Origin: Caproicibacter sp002399225
Lineage (GTDB): Bacteria > Bacillota > Clostridia > Oscillospirales > Acutalibacteraceae
Direction: 5' to 3'
NCBI GenBank assembly: GCA_036756705.1
Contig: DAIOKN010000015.1
Span: 1 to 51,962, forward strand
DNA length: 51,962 bases
Under the pieces are notes generated by a model that made no database searches, was not told the origin of the DNA, and saw only the letters and a program-made list of their open reading frames with translations. A program made the position numbers and the translations under genes. Shown one piece after another: positions 33,794 through 40,973 of this stretch; position 1 is the first letter of the stretch, and each line of letters opens with the position of its first letter.

Positions 33794-33833
33794 TATTCCA
33801 GCAGAATCCATCACAAGGAGAAAAATGGGAAAA

Positions 33834-34565
33834 TTATTTCAAAATGGTAAGAGGATCAACGTATTTTCCGTTTACTTTTATCGCAAAATGCAGGTGGTTT
33901 CCTTCTGCCTGCTCAATCGGGACCGTGCCGACCGTGCCGATTTCCTGCCCGGCTTCCACCGTGTCCCCGACTTTCACTTTCATCTGATCCAGGCCGCAGT
34001 ACCAGGCTTCCACAGCCCCGTGGGAGATGATGAGGGTGTTTCCCATCTCCTCGTCTTTATAAGCCTTGGTTACTTTGCCGCGCGCGATGGCCTTGACGGC
34101 TTCTCCTTTTTTGGCGCTCAGGTCAATGCCCGTGTGCGAGCGCCAGTCCAACGTCGTTTTGCAGTAAATCGGGTCGATGCTGAATTTCTGCATCACCGTT
34201 CTGCCGACCGGATAGGAATAGGTTGTAACTTCACCGACCGTTGCTTTTCCGGAGGCCGACGCGGCGGATTTTGCGCGAGTCTTGGATTCCGGCCGGGAAG
34301 CCTTTGAACTTTTCGGGGCAACAGACGACGCTTGGGGTTTGGATGAAGATTCCGGTGACCCGTATACGCCGCTGACCGACTTGTTGGTGGGGGATGTGCT
34401 TTGAAGTGTTTCGCTCTGCGATTGATTTTTCGGCGTTGCATAATGGACCACGCTGTCATAAGTCGCCCAAGCCGCAACCCCCACCGCAATCAGGCAGACC
34501 CCCAGTGCAATATAAAAACCTTTGGAAGATCCTTTTTTACCATTTTTATTTATGTGTAAATTCAA
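33834..34565 (-). CDS. spoIIQ: M23/LytM-domain membrane protein, SpoIIQ-like
   Basis: 243 residues. Short cytoplasmic tail, one helix (~17-36), a Ser/Pro/Lys-rich linker (~45-108) and a C-terminal LytM domain. Zinc ligands are intact: His144 and Asp148 in SHTGID, His224 and His226 in NHLHF, as in clostridial SpoIIQ and unlike Bacillus SpoIIQ, which lacks one. The segment YKDEEMGNTLIISHG matches SpoIIQ-type LytM proteins. SpoIIQ in the forespore membrane binds SpoIIIAH across the septum. TTG start at 34563-34565 with CGGAGGTGG. A sigma-F-like promoter lies upstream. A generic M23 peptidase is the alternative. Confidence 0.68.
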   Translation of the reverse strand: MNLHINKNGKKGSSKGFYIALGVCLIAVGVAAWATYDSVVHYATPKNQSQSETLQSTSPTNKSVSGVYGSPESSSKPQASSVAPKSSKASRPESKTRAKSAASASGKATVGEVTTYSYPVGRTVMQKFSIDPIYCKTTLDWRSHTGIDLSAKKGEAVKAIARGKVTKAYKDEEMGNTLIISHGAVEAWYCGLDQMKVKVGDTVEAGQEIGTVGTVPIEQAEGNHLHFAIKVNGKYVDPLTILK

Positions 34566-34584
34566 TTCTGCCACCTCCGAGAGT

Positions 34585-34613
34585 ATTTTGACCAAATAAA
34601 TGGCCCAATATTC
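34585..34613 (-). promoter_or_regulatory. Sigma-F-like forespore promoter upstream of the LytM gene
   Basis: Minus-strand GAATA (34609-34613), 15 bases, GGTCAAAAT (34585-34593), resembling the sigma-F pattern GYWTA-N15/16-GGNRANANT. The short leader ends in a strong SD. Confidence 0.45.
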
Positions 34614-34670
34614 GGAGAAGACAGAAAAGGCAAAGATTTTTTTAGCGGGAACGCACCGCTTCGGAACGGA

Positions 34671-34779
34671 AAAGGGACCCGATCGAAAACGATCGGGTCC
34701 GATTTCATTAGCTTGAGGGGTATATTGAGGAGGGTAGAACATGAACCAAGAAGCGGTGCGGCTCCAACTTCTTGATTAC
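34671..34779 (-). ncRNA. Candidate small RNA (~109 nt)
   Basis: Minus-strand unit: TATAAT at 34786-34791, predicted start near 34779, hairpin CAAGAAG/CTTCTTG (34747-34753 with 34768-34774), an unpaired C-rich stretch containing ACCCTCCTC and ACCCCTC (anti-SD-like), then the stem GGACCCGATCG/CGATCGGGTCC (34675-34700) followed by a short CTTTTCC. C-rich loops plus terminal hairpin are typical of Firmicute base-pairing sRNAs. No SD or convincing ORF on this strand. It overlaps the plus-strand 28-codon ORF, and only one of the two may be real. Confidence 0.35.
34675..34700. terminator. GC hairpin in the spoIIQ-lexA gap
   Basis: Perfect 11-base stem with AAAA loop; the minus-strand side is followed by TTTT. 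No annotated minus-strand gene ends here, so it implies an extra transcript. Confidence 0.6.
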
Positions 34780-34827
34780 GATTCCATTATATCTTACATG
34801 CACAAAAAAGTTGTGAATGAGTTGTGA
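34741..34827 (+). CDS. Possible 28-codon small ORF
   Basis: ATG at 34741 with an excellent SD (GGAGGG, six-base spacing) opens a 28-codon frame ending TGA at 34825-34827. The product is hydrophilic with no membrane helix (starts MNQEAVRL, ends KKVVNEL) and I do not recognise it. A terminator-like hairpin lies at 34920-34967 on the same strand. No convincing plus-strand promoter is visible upstream. It could be a genuine small protein or an accident of the complementary C-rich sRNA candidate. Confidence 0.3.
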   Translation: MNQEAVRLQLLDYDSIISYMHKKVVNEL

Positions 34828-34840
34828 ATTCCTTGTGAAT
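34786..34840 (-). promoter_or_regulatory. Promoter with three phased direct repeats
   Basis: TTGTGAAT occurs at 34811-34818, 34822-34829 and 34833-34840, an exact 11-base period. On the minus strand this reads TTCACA-N5-TTCACA-N5-TTCACA, ending 20 bases before TATAAT (34786-34791). The geometry matches OmpR/PhoB-family boxes such as B. subtilis PhoP sites (TTnACA with 5-base spacers). No canonical -35 is present, as expected for an activated promoter. Confidence 0.5.
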
Positions 34841-34919
34841 TTTTTCCAAAACCATCCCATAAAACATAGAAATTGATTCGAAAATCCCATTTTTGGTATT
34901 TTTCGGAAAAGAATTCTGA

Positions 34920-34967
34920 GGCCGTCGGCAGACCCCCTGACAGGGGCCTTTTCGTCGGCGGCCTTTT
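34920..34967 (+). terminator. Compound hairpin upstream of lexA
   Basis: Outer stem GGCCGTCGGC / GTCGGCGGCC (34920-34929 with 34954-34963, two wobbles) encloses inner CCCCTG/CAGGGG (34934-34946). TTTT follows at 34964-34967. It would end a plus-strand transcript before the lexA promoter. Confidence 0.55.
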
Positions 34968-34968
34968 G

Positions 34969-35007
34969 CAAACGTTTGTTTCTTTTTTTATTTTCTTATG
35001 GTATAAT
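34969..35007 (+). promoter_or_regulatory. lexA promoter with candidate operator
   Basis: TATAAT at 35002-35007 with a poor -35. Overlapping the -35 region, AAAC-GTTT-GTTT (34970-34981) is a dyad related to the Firmicute LexA box (GAAC-N4-GTTC), with G/C to A/T changes at the ends. Autorepression is the usual arrangement. Confidence 0.4.
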
Positions 35008-35027
35008 AAACCTATCAAGCAGGAAGG

Positions 35028-35624
35028 ATGATCCGGGTGCTGACAAAAAGCCAACAGAAGGTTTATGACTACTTGAAAGACAGAATGGAGAGCGGGCTCC
35101 CGCCGACCGTTCGGGAAATCTGCCGGGCAACGGGCTTAAAATCCACCTCCAGCGTTCACGCGCATCTGAAATCACTCGAAGCGATGGGACTGATCACCCG
35201 CGACCGGGGATTAAACCGCGCGATCCATCTGGCGGGGGAGCAGACCACCGTGCAGGTGCCGATCCTGGGGCGCGTGGCCGCCGGCAGCCCGATCCTCGCA
35301 GTCGAAGAAATCGAAGGATACCTTCCCTACGCGCCGGCCAAACGGGCGGGGGATGAAGAATATTTTGCCCTGAATGTGCAAGGGGAAAGTATGAAGGATG
35401 CGGGAATCCTGAGCGGCGACATCGTCATTGCACTGAAAACGCAGACTGCCCTTGACGGGGAGATTGTTGTTGCCCTGATTGAGGATGAAGCGACGGTCAA
35501 GCGCCTTTACCGTGAGAAGGACTGCGTCCGGCTCCAGCCGGAAAATCCCGTGTTTGAGCCGATCTATTCCAGAAATGTGCAGGTGCTGGGGAAGGTGGTT
35601 GCGGTTTACCGCTTTTACCGTTAG
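35028..35624 (+). CDS. lexA: LexA repressor
   Basis: 198 residues. The N-terminal winged helix (~1-68; PPTVREICRATGLKSTSSVHAHLKSLEAMGLI) binds SOS operators. The C-terminal S24 protease domain carries the autocleavage site Ala85-Gly86 in GRVAAGSP and the Ser121 (GESMKDAG) / Lys158 (ATVKRL) dyad. RecA-ssDNA triggers self-cleavage and induces SOS genes. ATG 35028 lies right behind GGAAGG; a GTG nine bases further in (35037) has better SD spacing and may be the true start. The stop is four bases from the stop of the convergent cyclase gene, with no clear terminator between. Confidence 0.94.
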   Translation: MIRVLTKSQQKVYDYLKDRMESGLPPTVREICRATGLKSTSSVHAHLKSLEAMGLITRDRGLNRAIHLAGEQTTVQVPILGRVAAGSPILAVEEIEGYLPYAPAKRAGDEEYFALNVQGESMKDAGILSGDIVIALKTQTALDGEIVVALIEDEATVKRLYREKDCVRLQPENPVFEPIYSRNVQVLGKVVAVYRFYR

Positions 35625-35628
35625 ACGG

Positions 35629-36207
35629 TCAGTCCCGGATCAGGACGGCGCGGACCGGGGAAGCCTCCGCTCCGCCGAGGCGTAGCGGAAGGGCGATCAG
35701 CCGGTAAGGTCCCGGCGGCACCGCGGTGAGGTCAAGCTCTTCCAGAATCGGAATTCCTGCACCGAGCAACTCTGTGTGTGGACCTGCTTCGTCACAGGCG
35801 GGGGCAATGCTCTGCGCATCCGTTCCCACTAAAAAGATTCCGGTTCCGGCAAGCGCAAAGGCCGCGCTTTTTGACAGAAATGCCCTGCCGTTTCCCCGGA
35901 ACAGAAGCCGGTCCCCCGGCTGCGGGGCAAGACGGTCGATATCCGCGCCGGTCAGGACCCCTTTGGCGGGGATCACCTTGCAGGGGCCGATGCACCGGTT
36001 AAGATCCACTTGGTCTACGGAGTCTCCGTCCGAAAGAAAATGAAGCGGGGCATCCAAGTGAGTCGCGCTGTGACAGCAGGCGTAAAATCCCGAAAGGTTG
36101 AAGTCATCCCCCAGTTCCATCCGCCGCAGGAGTTCCTGGCGCGGAGCCGGATCGCCCGGGTACGGCGGCGAAGAGAAAAGCTCTCTCGTGATGTCGATCA
36201 GTTTCAT
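35629..36207 (-). CDS. Cyclase family protein (kynurenine formamidase-like)
   Basis: 192 residues. The metal-binding signature HSATHLDAPLHF (near residues 46-57) is the HxxTHxDxPxHF motif of the cyclase/arylformamidase family (PF04199), Zn- or Mn-dependent amidohydrolases. An early Asp-rich segment DITRELFSSPPYPGDP is also typical. Actual substrate unknown; kynurenine formamidase is only the best-known member. ATG 36207 with GGAGGG; longer forms would run into mtnN. It is 14 bases downstream of mtnN on the same strand, so co-transcription is likely. Confidence 0.85.
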   Translation of the reverse strand: MKLIDITRELFSSPPYPGDPAPRQELLRRMELGDDFNLSGFYACCHSATHLDAPLHFLSDGDSVDQVDLNRCIGPCKVIPAKGVLTGADIDRLAPQPGDRLLFRGNGRAFLSKSAAFALAGTGIFLVGTDAQSIAPACDEAGPHTELLGAGIPILEELDLTAVPPGPYRLIALPLRLGGAEASPVRAVLIRD

Positions 36208-36221
36208 GCCGCTTCCCTCCG

Positions 36222-36914
36222 TTAAAGCTGTGGAAGAAGATTTTTCAGAAGCAAAGTGAGCTCTTGTGCGGAGTGTTCGGCAAACGCGGTGAAATCCATC
36301 GCCGCCTGTTCGTTTGCGTTGTCTGAAATCGCGCGGAGCACGACAAAGCCAACCCCGTTCAGGTAGCAAACTTGTGCGATGCTTCCGCCTTCCATCTCAC
36401 AGGCGAGAGCATCGAACTCTTTTGCAATGCGGCCGAGCTTTGCCGAGTCGCAGATAAACTGGTCGCCCGTCGCGATGATGCCCGTATGTATCTTTTCGGA
36501 CGGAAAGACGGTCTTGGCCGCCTGAAAAGCCAGATCTGCCAGAACCGGTGAAGCCGGGATGCGGATAAGATTCGGGCCGCTTAAAAATCCTTTTTCATCG
36601 CCGAGCGCGGTTGTGTCCATATCATGCTGCACCAGTGCACTGGAGATGATAATGTCGCCGATTTTCACCCCTGCGCCGGTTCCGCCCGCCACTCCGATGT
36701 TTAGCATGGCCGTGGGCTGGTACCGCAGAATCATGGTCTGGGCGCAGACGGCCGCCGCCACCTTGCCGATCCCGCAGCGGGCAACCACACAGTTCACCTC
36801 CCTGATTTTTCCCCGATGGTAATCGATTCCGCTGACGGTTTTCGTTTGCCGTTCTGTCATCAGGTTCAGCAGATTCCGCACTTCCACATCCATTGCTCCG
36901 ATGATTCCAATCAT
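36222..36914 (-). CDS. mtnN: 5'-methylthioadenosine/S-adenosylhomocysteine nucleosidase
   Basis: 230 residues, the usual length. Cleaves MTA, SAH and 5'-deoxyadenosine to adenine plus the ribose part, linking methylation, polyamine and radical-SAM chemistry to methionine salvage. Motifs: MIGIIGAMDVEV at the start, NIGVAGGTG near 80, IATGDQFI, the purine-pocket ALACEMEGGSIAQV and catalytic Asp in RAISDNAN near 200. The ATG at 36914 matches the family start and has GGAGGTG upstream; in-frame upstream codons to 37004 are not used. Lies between the PPK2 gene and the cyclase gene on one strand. Confidence 0.95.
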   Translation of the reverse strand: MIGIIGAMDVEVRNLLNLMTERQTKTVSGIDYHRGKIREVNCVVARCGIGKVAAAVCAQTMILRYQPTAMLNIGVAGGTGAGVKIGDIIISSALVQHDMDTTALGDEKGFLSGPNLIRIPASPVLADLAFQAAKTVFPSEKIHTGIIATGDQFICDSAKLGRIAKEFDALACEMEGGSIAQVCYLNGVGFVVLRAISDNANEQAAMDFTAFAEHSAQELTLLLKNLLPQL

Positions 36915-36964
36915 TCTTAAGATGCACCTCCGAATTTTTAAATGTAGGGTTTCTTTCCTTGTTT

Positions 36965-38476
36965 TTAGTCTTCTTTTTTTCCGTGCGGTCGCTTTTCGCC
37001 GCATTTTTCCCGGATGGCGCTGACGATCAGGTCCAAAGTCTGAACACGGCCGAACATTTTGTTCTGGGATTCAATAATATGCCACGGAGCGAACCGGGTC
37101 GAGGTGTACCGGAGCATATCGTTCACGCAGACTTCGTACTGTTCCCATTTGCTGCGGTTGCGCCAGTCTTCGTCTGTGATTTTCCAGCTTTTTTCGGGGT
37201 CGTTCTGTCTGGCCTGGAACCGGAGAAGCTGCTCGTCCTTGTCGATCTGGAGCCAGAATTTCAGGACGACGGCGCCCCAGTCGGAAAGCTCGCGCTCAAA
37301 TTCATTGATTTCACGGTAGGCGCGGCGCCAGTCGCTTTCCGTGCACAATCCTTCCACGCGCTCCACCAGAACGCGGCCGTACCAGGTGCGGTCGAAGACG
37401 GCCACATGACCGTCGCGCGGAAGACGTTTCCAGAACCGCCACAGATAATGCCGTGCCGCTTCATCCGGGGTCGGCGCGGCAATGGGGATCACCTGGTATC
37501 CGCGCGGGTCCAGCGCCTTTGCCACGCGCCGGATGGTGCCGCCCTTTCCGGCCGCATCCCATCCTTCGAAGGCAAGGATGACCGGGATCTTTTTCAGGTA
37601 CAGCTCGCTGTGAAGCTCACGGAGCTGGTTTTGCCGTTCTTTCAGCCGCCGGCGGTATTCGTTTTCGTCCAGAGTCCGGTTCAGCGCAACTTCAGACAGT
37701 TTCGGCATTGGCAAAAACGGGTAGACTCCGGGGCGGATGGGTTCCCCTGCGGACGCCATGGCGGGGGTTTTCTCCAGTGCTTTCGTGACCTGCAGAACCA
37801 CGGCTTTGAAAACTTCGAGTTCCGCGGCTCTGTGATCCATTCCGGAAAGAAGATGCCAAGGGGCGGCCGCCGTGTCCGTCGCGCCGATCATTTCGTCGAA
37901 GGACTCCAGATATTCGTCGTACCTCCGGTTCCGTTCCCAGTCCTGTCCAGTCACACGCCACTGGGTGTTGCGGTCTTTTTCAAGCTTTTCAAAGCGCTTT
38001 TTCTGCTCCTTTTTGCTGATATGCACGAAGAATTTGATGATGAGATAGCCTGCATCCGTCAGTTCGCGCTCGAAAGTGTTGATGCTGTCAAACCGTCGCG
38101 CAATTTCTTCGGCGCTGACGTTTTCCTCCAAGCGCGCGGTGGAAACATCCATGTACCAGCTGCGGTCCAGCACAGAAAAGTCGCCGGCTTTCGGGATGTT
38201 GCGCCAGTGCCGCCACAGAACCGGCTTGCGCCGCTCCAGTTTTGTCGGCTGCGTCACTGAGTGAACCTTGCACCAGCGCGGGTCGAAATTCAGGATCAGA
38301 TCCGAGATCAGTTCTCCCTTGCCAGCGGCGCCCCACCCCTCAAACAGAATGATGACGGGCAGCTTCTTTTTCAGCACCCGCTGCTGCAAGACGGAAAGCT
38401 GTTCCCGCAGTTTCTTGGCGACAACTTTGAACTCTTCTTTCGAAACGCTTTTTTGCAGATCAATCTTTTCAAGCAT
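36965..38476 (-). CDS. pap: Tandem-domain polyphosphate kinase 2 (polyphosphate:AMP phosphotransferase type)
   Basis: 503 residues made of two PPK2 domains (~10-235 and ~260-490), the class II architecture that phosphorylates AMP to ADP with polyphosphate. Each half has a Walker A: FEGWGAAGKGE near 47-57 and FEGWDAAGKGG near 305-315; lid motifs are DRSWYMDV and DRTWYGRVLVERV. The first domain has Gly where the catalytic Asp of GWDAAGKG normally stands, so the C-terminal domain is probably the active one, as in known fused PPK2 proteins. ATG 38476; an uninterrupted frame extends upstream to 39589 antisense to ruvC/ruvA, but codons there are not PPK2-like and a promoter with TATAAT at 38507-38512 lies in between. 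Confidence 0.9.
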   Translation of the reverse strand: MLEKIDLQKSVSKEEFKVVAKKLREQLSVLQQRVLKKKLPVIILFEGWGAAGKGELISDLILNFDPRWCKVHSVTQPTKLERRKPVLWRHWRNIPKAGDFSVLDRSWYMDVSTARLEENVSAEEIARRFDSINTFERELTDAGYLIIKFFVHISKKEQKKRFEKLEKDRNTQWRVTGQDWERNRRYDEYLESFDEMIGATDTAAAPWHLLSGMDHRAAELEVFKAVVLQVTKALEKTPAMASAGEPIRPGVYPFLPMPKLSEVALNRTLDENEYRRRLKERQNQLRELHSELYLKKIPVILAFEGWDAAGKGGTIRRVAKALDPRGYQVIPIAAPTPDEAARHYLWRFWKRLPRDGHVAVFDRTWYGRVLVERVEGLCTESDWRRAYREINEFERELSDWGAVVLKFWLQIDKDEQLLRFQARQNDPEKSWKITDEDWRNRSKWEQYEVCVNDMLRYTSTRFAPWHIIESQNKMFGRVQTLDLIVSAIREKCGEKRPHGKKED

Positions 38477-38632
38477 GAGCAGCACCGCCCTTTTTCCTTT
38501 CTTATTATTATACGCTACTCTTATTGGATTTAAAAGGCGAATCGTTCGGAGGGGCAAATTCCTCCCCGGTATTCCCTCTGAACCGCATTTGTGATATAAT
38601 GAAACGAATATTTTCCGGGAGGTTGGAAAGCA

Positions 38633-39160
38633 ATGGTTATTCTTGGAATCGATCCCGGATATGCAATCGTAGGGTACGGGCTGATCCGGGCGCAGAGCGG
38701 GCGGTTTCTCCCGCTGGAACACGGCGCCATAGAAACCCGCGCCGGCGAGGATTTCTGCGCGCGGCTGGAAGCAATCTACAACGGCCTGCGCGCCGTGATG
38801 GCAAAATGGAAGCCGGACGCCGTCTCGATTGAAAAGCTCTATTTTCAGAACAACCAGAAGACCGCCATCGGCGTCGCGGAAGCGCGCGGCGTGATTCTGC
38901 TTGCCGCCCGACAGTCGGGAGCGCGCATTTATGAATACACTCCGCTGCAGATCAAATTGGCGGTGACCGGGTATGGGCAGGCGAAAAAACCGCAGGTGAT
39001 GGAAATGACCCGGCGGTTGCTGTGCCTGAAGGAGGTGCCGAAACCGGACGACACCGCCGATGCTCTGGCCATGGCAATCTGCCATGGCCAGGCGGCCGGA
39101 TCGGTGACAAAACAGGCGATGCTTTCGGGAAAAATTCCGCTCCGGAACCGGAACCGCTGA
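38633..39160 (+). CDS. ruvC: Crossover junction endodeoxyribonuclease RuvC
   Basis: 175-residue Holliday-junction resolvase of RNase H fold. Acidic metal ligands: Asp7 (GIDPG), Glu67 (VSIEKLYF) and the C-terminal DDTADALA pair. It cuts paired strands of four-way junctions in concert with RuvAB. First of the ruvC-ruvA-ruvB series. A TATAAT at 38595-38600 and SD GGGAGG precede the ATG; the -35 is weak. No LexA box was recognised upstream, so SOS control is not evident from sequence. Confidence 0.96.
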   Translation: MVILGIDPGYAIVGYGLIRAQSGRFLPLEHGAIETRAGEDFCARLEAIYNGLRAVMAKWKPDAVSIEKLYFQNNQKTAIGVAEARGVILLAARQSGARIYEYTPLQIKLAVTGYGQAKKPQVMEMTRRLLCLKEVPKPDDTADALAMAICHGQAAGSVTKQAMLSGKIPLRNRNR

Positions 39161-39173
39161 CCATGGAGGGAGT

Positions 39174-39788
39174 ATGATAGATAGTGTAAGGGGAACCCTG
39201 ACCCATACAGAGCCGGGGGTTGCCGTGATTGAATGCGGCGGCGTGGGGTTTAAATGTCTGACTTCGATGAACACCCAGCGGACCCTGCCGCAGATCGGCG
39301 AAGAAGCAAAGCTGTTCACCGTGCTGAATGTCCGGGAAGATGCACTTGACCTGTTCGGCTTTGCTACCCGGACGGAACTGAGCTGCTTTAAAATGCTGAC
39401 CGGCGTTTCCGGCGTGGGGCCGAAAGTCGGCCTTGCCATTTTGTCGGAGCTGACGCCGGAACAGGTCGCAGCCGCCGTTGCAATGGGCGACAGTAAAGCG
39501 CTGACCCGGGCGAGCGGCGTCGGCCGAAAGCTGGCGCAGCGCATCTGCCTGGAGCTGAAAGACCGGGTGCGCGACTTGGGCGGGGGCAAAAGCGCAGCCG
39601 CAGCGCCTAGCGCGGGAGCCGTTTCGGCGTCTTCTCATGCCGAGGCGGCGGTGGAAGCGCTTTCCGTTCTGGGCTATTCACCCTCGGATGCGGCAGCGGT
39701 GGTTGCAAAATTCGACAGCGCCCTGCCGGTGGAAGAACTGCTCCGCCTTTCGCTGCGTGCGATTGACGCCGGGAAGCGGGGGGGCTGA
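39174..39788 (+). CDS. ruvA: Holliday junction branch-migration protein RuvA
   Basis: 204 residues. N-terminal OB domain (MIDSVRGTLTHTEPGVAVIE), two helix-hairpin-helix motifs (FKMLTGVSGVGPKVGLAIL and GDSKALTRASGVGRKLAQRI), an Ala/Ser-rich linker (~140-160) and domain III (~160-204; EALSVLGYSPSDA) that contacts RuvB. It binds the junction as a tetramer and loads RuvB rings. GGAGGGAG precedes ATG, 13 bases after ruvC. Confidence 0.96.
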   Translation: MIDSVRGTLTHTEPGVAVIECGGVGFKCLTSMNTQRTLPQIGEEAKLFTVLNVREDALDLFGFATRTELSCFKMLTGVSGVGPKVGLAILSELTPEQVAAAVAMGDSKALTRASGVGRKLAQRICLELKDRVRDLGGGKSAAAAPSAGAVSASSHAEAAVEALSVLGYSPSDAAAVVAKFDSALPVEELLRLSLRAIDAGKRGG

Positions 39789-39804
39789 ACGGGAGAGGTG
39801 AAGA

Positions 39805-40878
39805 ATGGAACAAAAGGATTACGAACAGAAGAGCGAAAGCGAATACGACTTCGAAAACCGTGTGGTTGCTCCGGAATACAAACCGGAGGACGAAGAGGTT
39901 GAAAATCCCCTGCGTCCCAGAACTCTTTCGGAATACATCGGGCAGGATAAAGTCAAAGAGAATCTTGCCGTCTTTATCGAGGCGGCCAAACAGAGGAAAG
40001 AGAGTCTGGATCACGTCCTTCTGTACGGCCCGCCCGGCCTCGGCAAGACAACGCTTGCCGGCATCATTGCGAACGAACTCGGCGTAAATCTGCGTATTAC
40101 CTCGGGTCCGGCCGTGGAAAAGCCGGGGGATCTCGCGGCAATTCTTACCAACCTCAATCCGGGGGATGTGCTGTTCATCGACGAAATCCACCGCCTTTCC
40201 CGCAGCGTGGAGGAGATCCTGTACCCCGCGATGGAGGATTTTGCGCTGGACATCATCACGGGCAAGGGGCAGATGGCCGCTTCTTACCATCTGCCGCTGC
40301 CGCACTTTACGCTGGTCGGCGCAACCACCCGGGCCGGGCAGCTCAGCGCGCCGCTGCGCGACCGCTTCGGTGTAGTCCTGCGCCTGGAACTGTACTCTCC
40401 GCAGGAGCTTGCCCGGATCGTCACACGCAGCGCGAAGATTCTGGGAATCCCGATTGAGGCCGATGGTGCGCTGGAGATTGCTTCCCGCTCGCGCGGAACG
40501 CCCCGCGTTGCCAATCGGCTTTTAAAGCGGGTGCGCGACTTTGCCCAGGTAATCTCCGGCGGGACCATCACGCTCGAATCCGCGCGGATCGGACTCGACC
40601 GGCTGGAGATTGACACGCTCGGCCTCGACGGCAACGACCGGCGGCTGCTCCGCGCGCTGATCAAGTTTTACAACGGCGGCCCCGTCGGGCTGGAAACCCT
40701 CGCGGCCGCCATCGGAGAAGAAGCCGTCACGATTGAGGATATCTATGAGCCGTACCTGATGCAGATCGGCTTTTTAAACCGCACGCCGCGCGGGCGCTGC
40801 GCGACCCGGGCGGCTTATGAACATCTTGGAATTGAGTTTCCCGGCCGGAAAAGTTCCGGCCAGCAGAAGTTTTTCTGA
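39805..40878 (+). CDS. ruvB: Holliday junction branch-migration ATPase RuvB
   Basis: 357-residue AAA+ motor that drives branch migration. Walker A GPPGLGKT at 75-82, Walker B with DEIHRL, sensor 1 in VGATTRAG, arginine finger in LRDRFG and C-terminal winged helix with PRGRCATRAAYEHLG. A ~25-residue acidic N-terminal extension (YEQKSESEYDFENRVV) precedes the usual start region. SD GGGAGAGG before ATG. Forms one operon with ruvC and ruvA. Confidence 0.97.
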   Translation: MEQKDYEQKSESEYDFENRVVAPEYKPEDEEVENPLRPRTLSEYIGQDKVKENLAVFIEAAKQRKESLDHVLLYGPPGLGKTTLAGIIANELGVNLRITSGPAVEKPGDLAAILTNLNPGDVLFIDEIHRLSRSVEEILYPAMEDFALDIITGKGQMAASYHLPLPHFTLVGATTRAGQLSAPLRDRFGVVLRLELYSPQELARIVTRSAKILGIPIEADGALEIASRSRGTPRVANRLLKRVRDFAQVISGGTITLESARIGLDRLEIDTLGLDGNDRRLLRALIKFYNGGPVGLETLAAAIGEEAVTIEDIYEPYLMQIGFLNRTPRGRCATRAAYEHLGIEFPGRKSSGQQKFF

Positions 40879-40890
40879 GCCATGGGGGTT

Positions 40891-40919
40891 CGGCTTCAGG
40901 CCTGAGGACCTGAACGCCG
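40891..40919 (+). other. Hairpin in the ruvB-glmM gap
   Basis: CGGC-TTCAGG (40891-40900) pairs with CCTGAA-c-GCCG (40909-40919, one bulged C), without a U-run. No glmS-type ribozyme or other known riboswitch is recognised in 40879-40973. Confidence 0.35.
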
Positions 40920-40973
40920 GAAAGGGAACCCGGAACGGCTCCTTTGAAACAGAGTAGGAGTGTTTTGTAACTT

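Noticed and set aside
38578..38632. LexA box before ruvC (CGAATATTTTCC).
   Set aside because: The half-sites are two bases too close compared with GAAC-N4-GTTC.
38477..39589. Upstream extension of the minus-strand PPK2 reading frame to 874 codons, antisense to ruvC and ruvA.
   Set aside because: The extension is the complement of two certain genes, has no PPK2-like sequence, and the real ATG at 38476 matches the family start with a promoter just upstream.
40879..40973. Possible glmS-type ribozyme or riboswitch before glmM.
   Set aside because: Only one short hairpin is present; no conserved core is recognisable, and glmS ribozymes precede glmS, not glmM.
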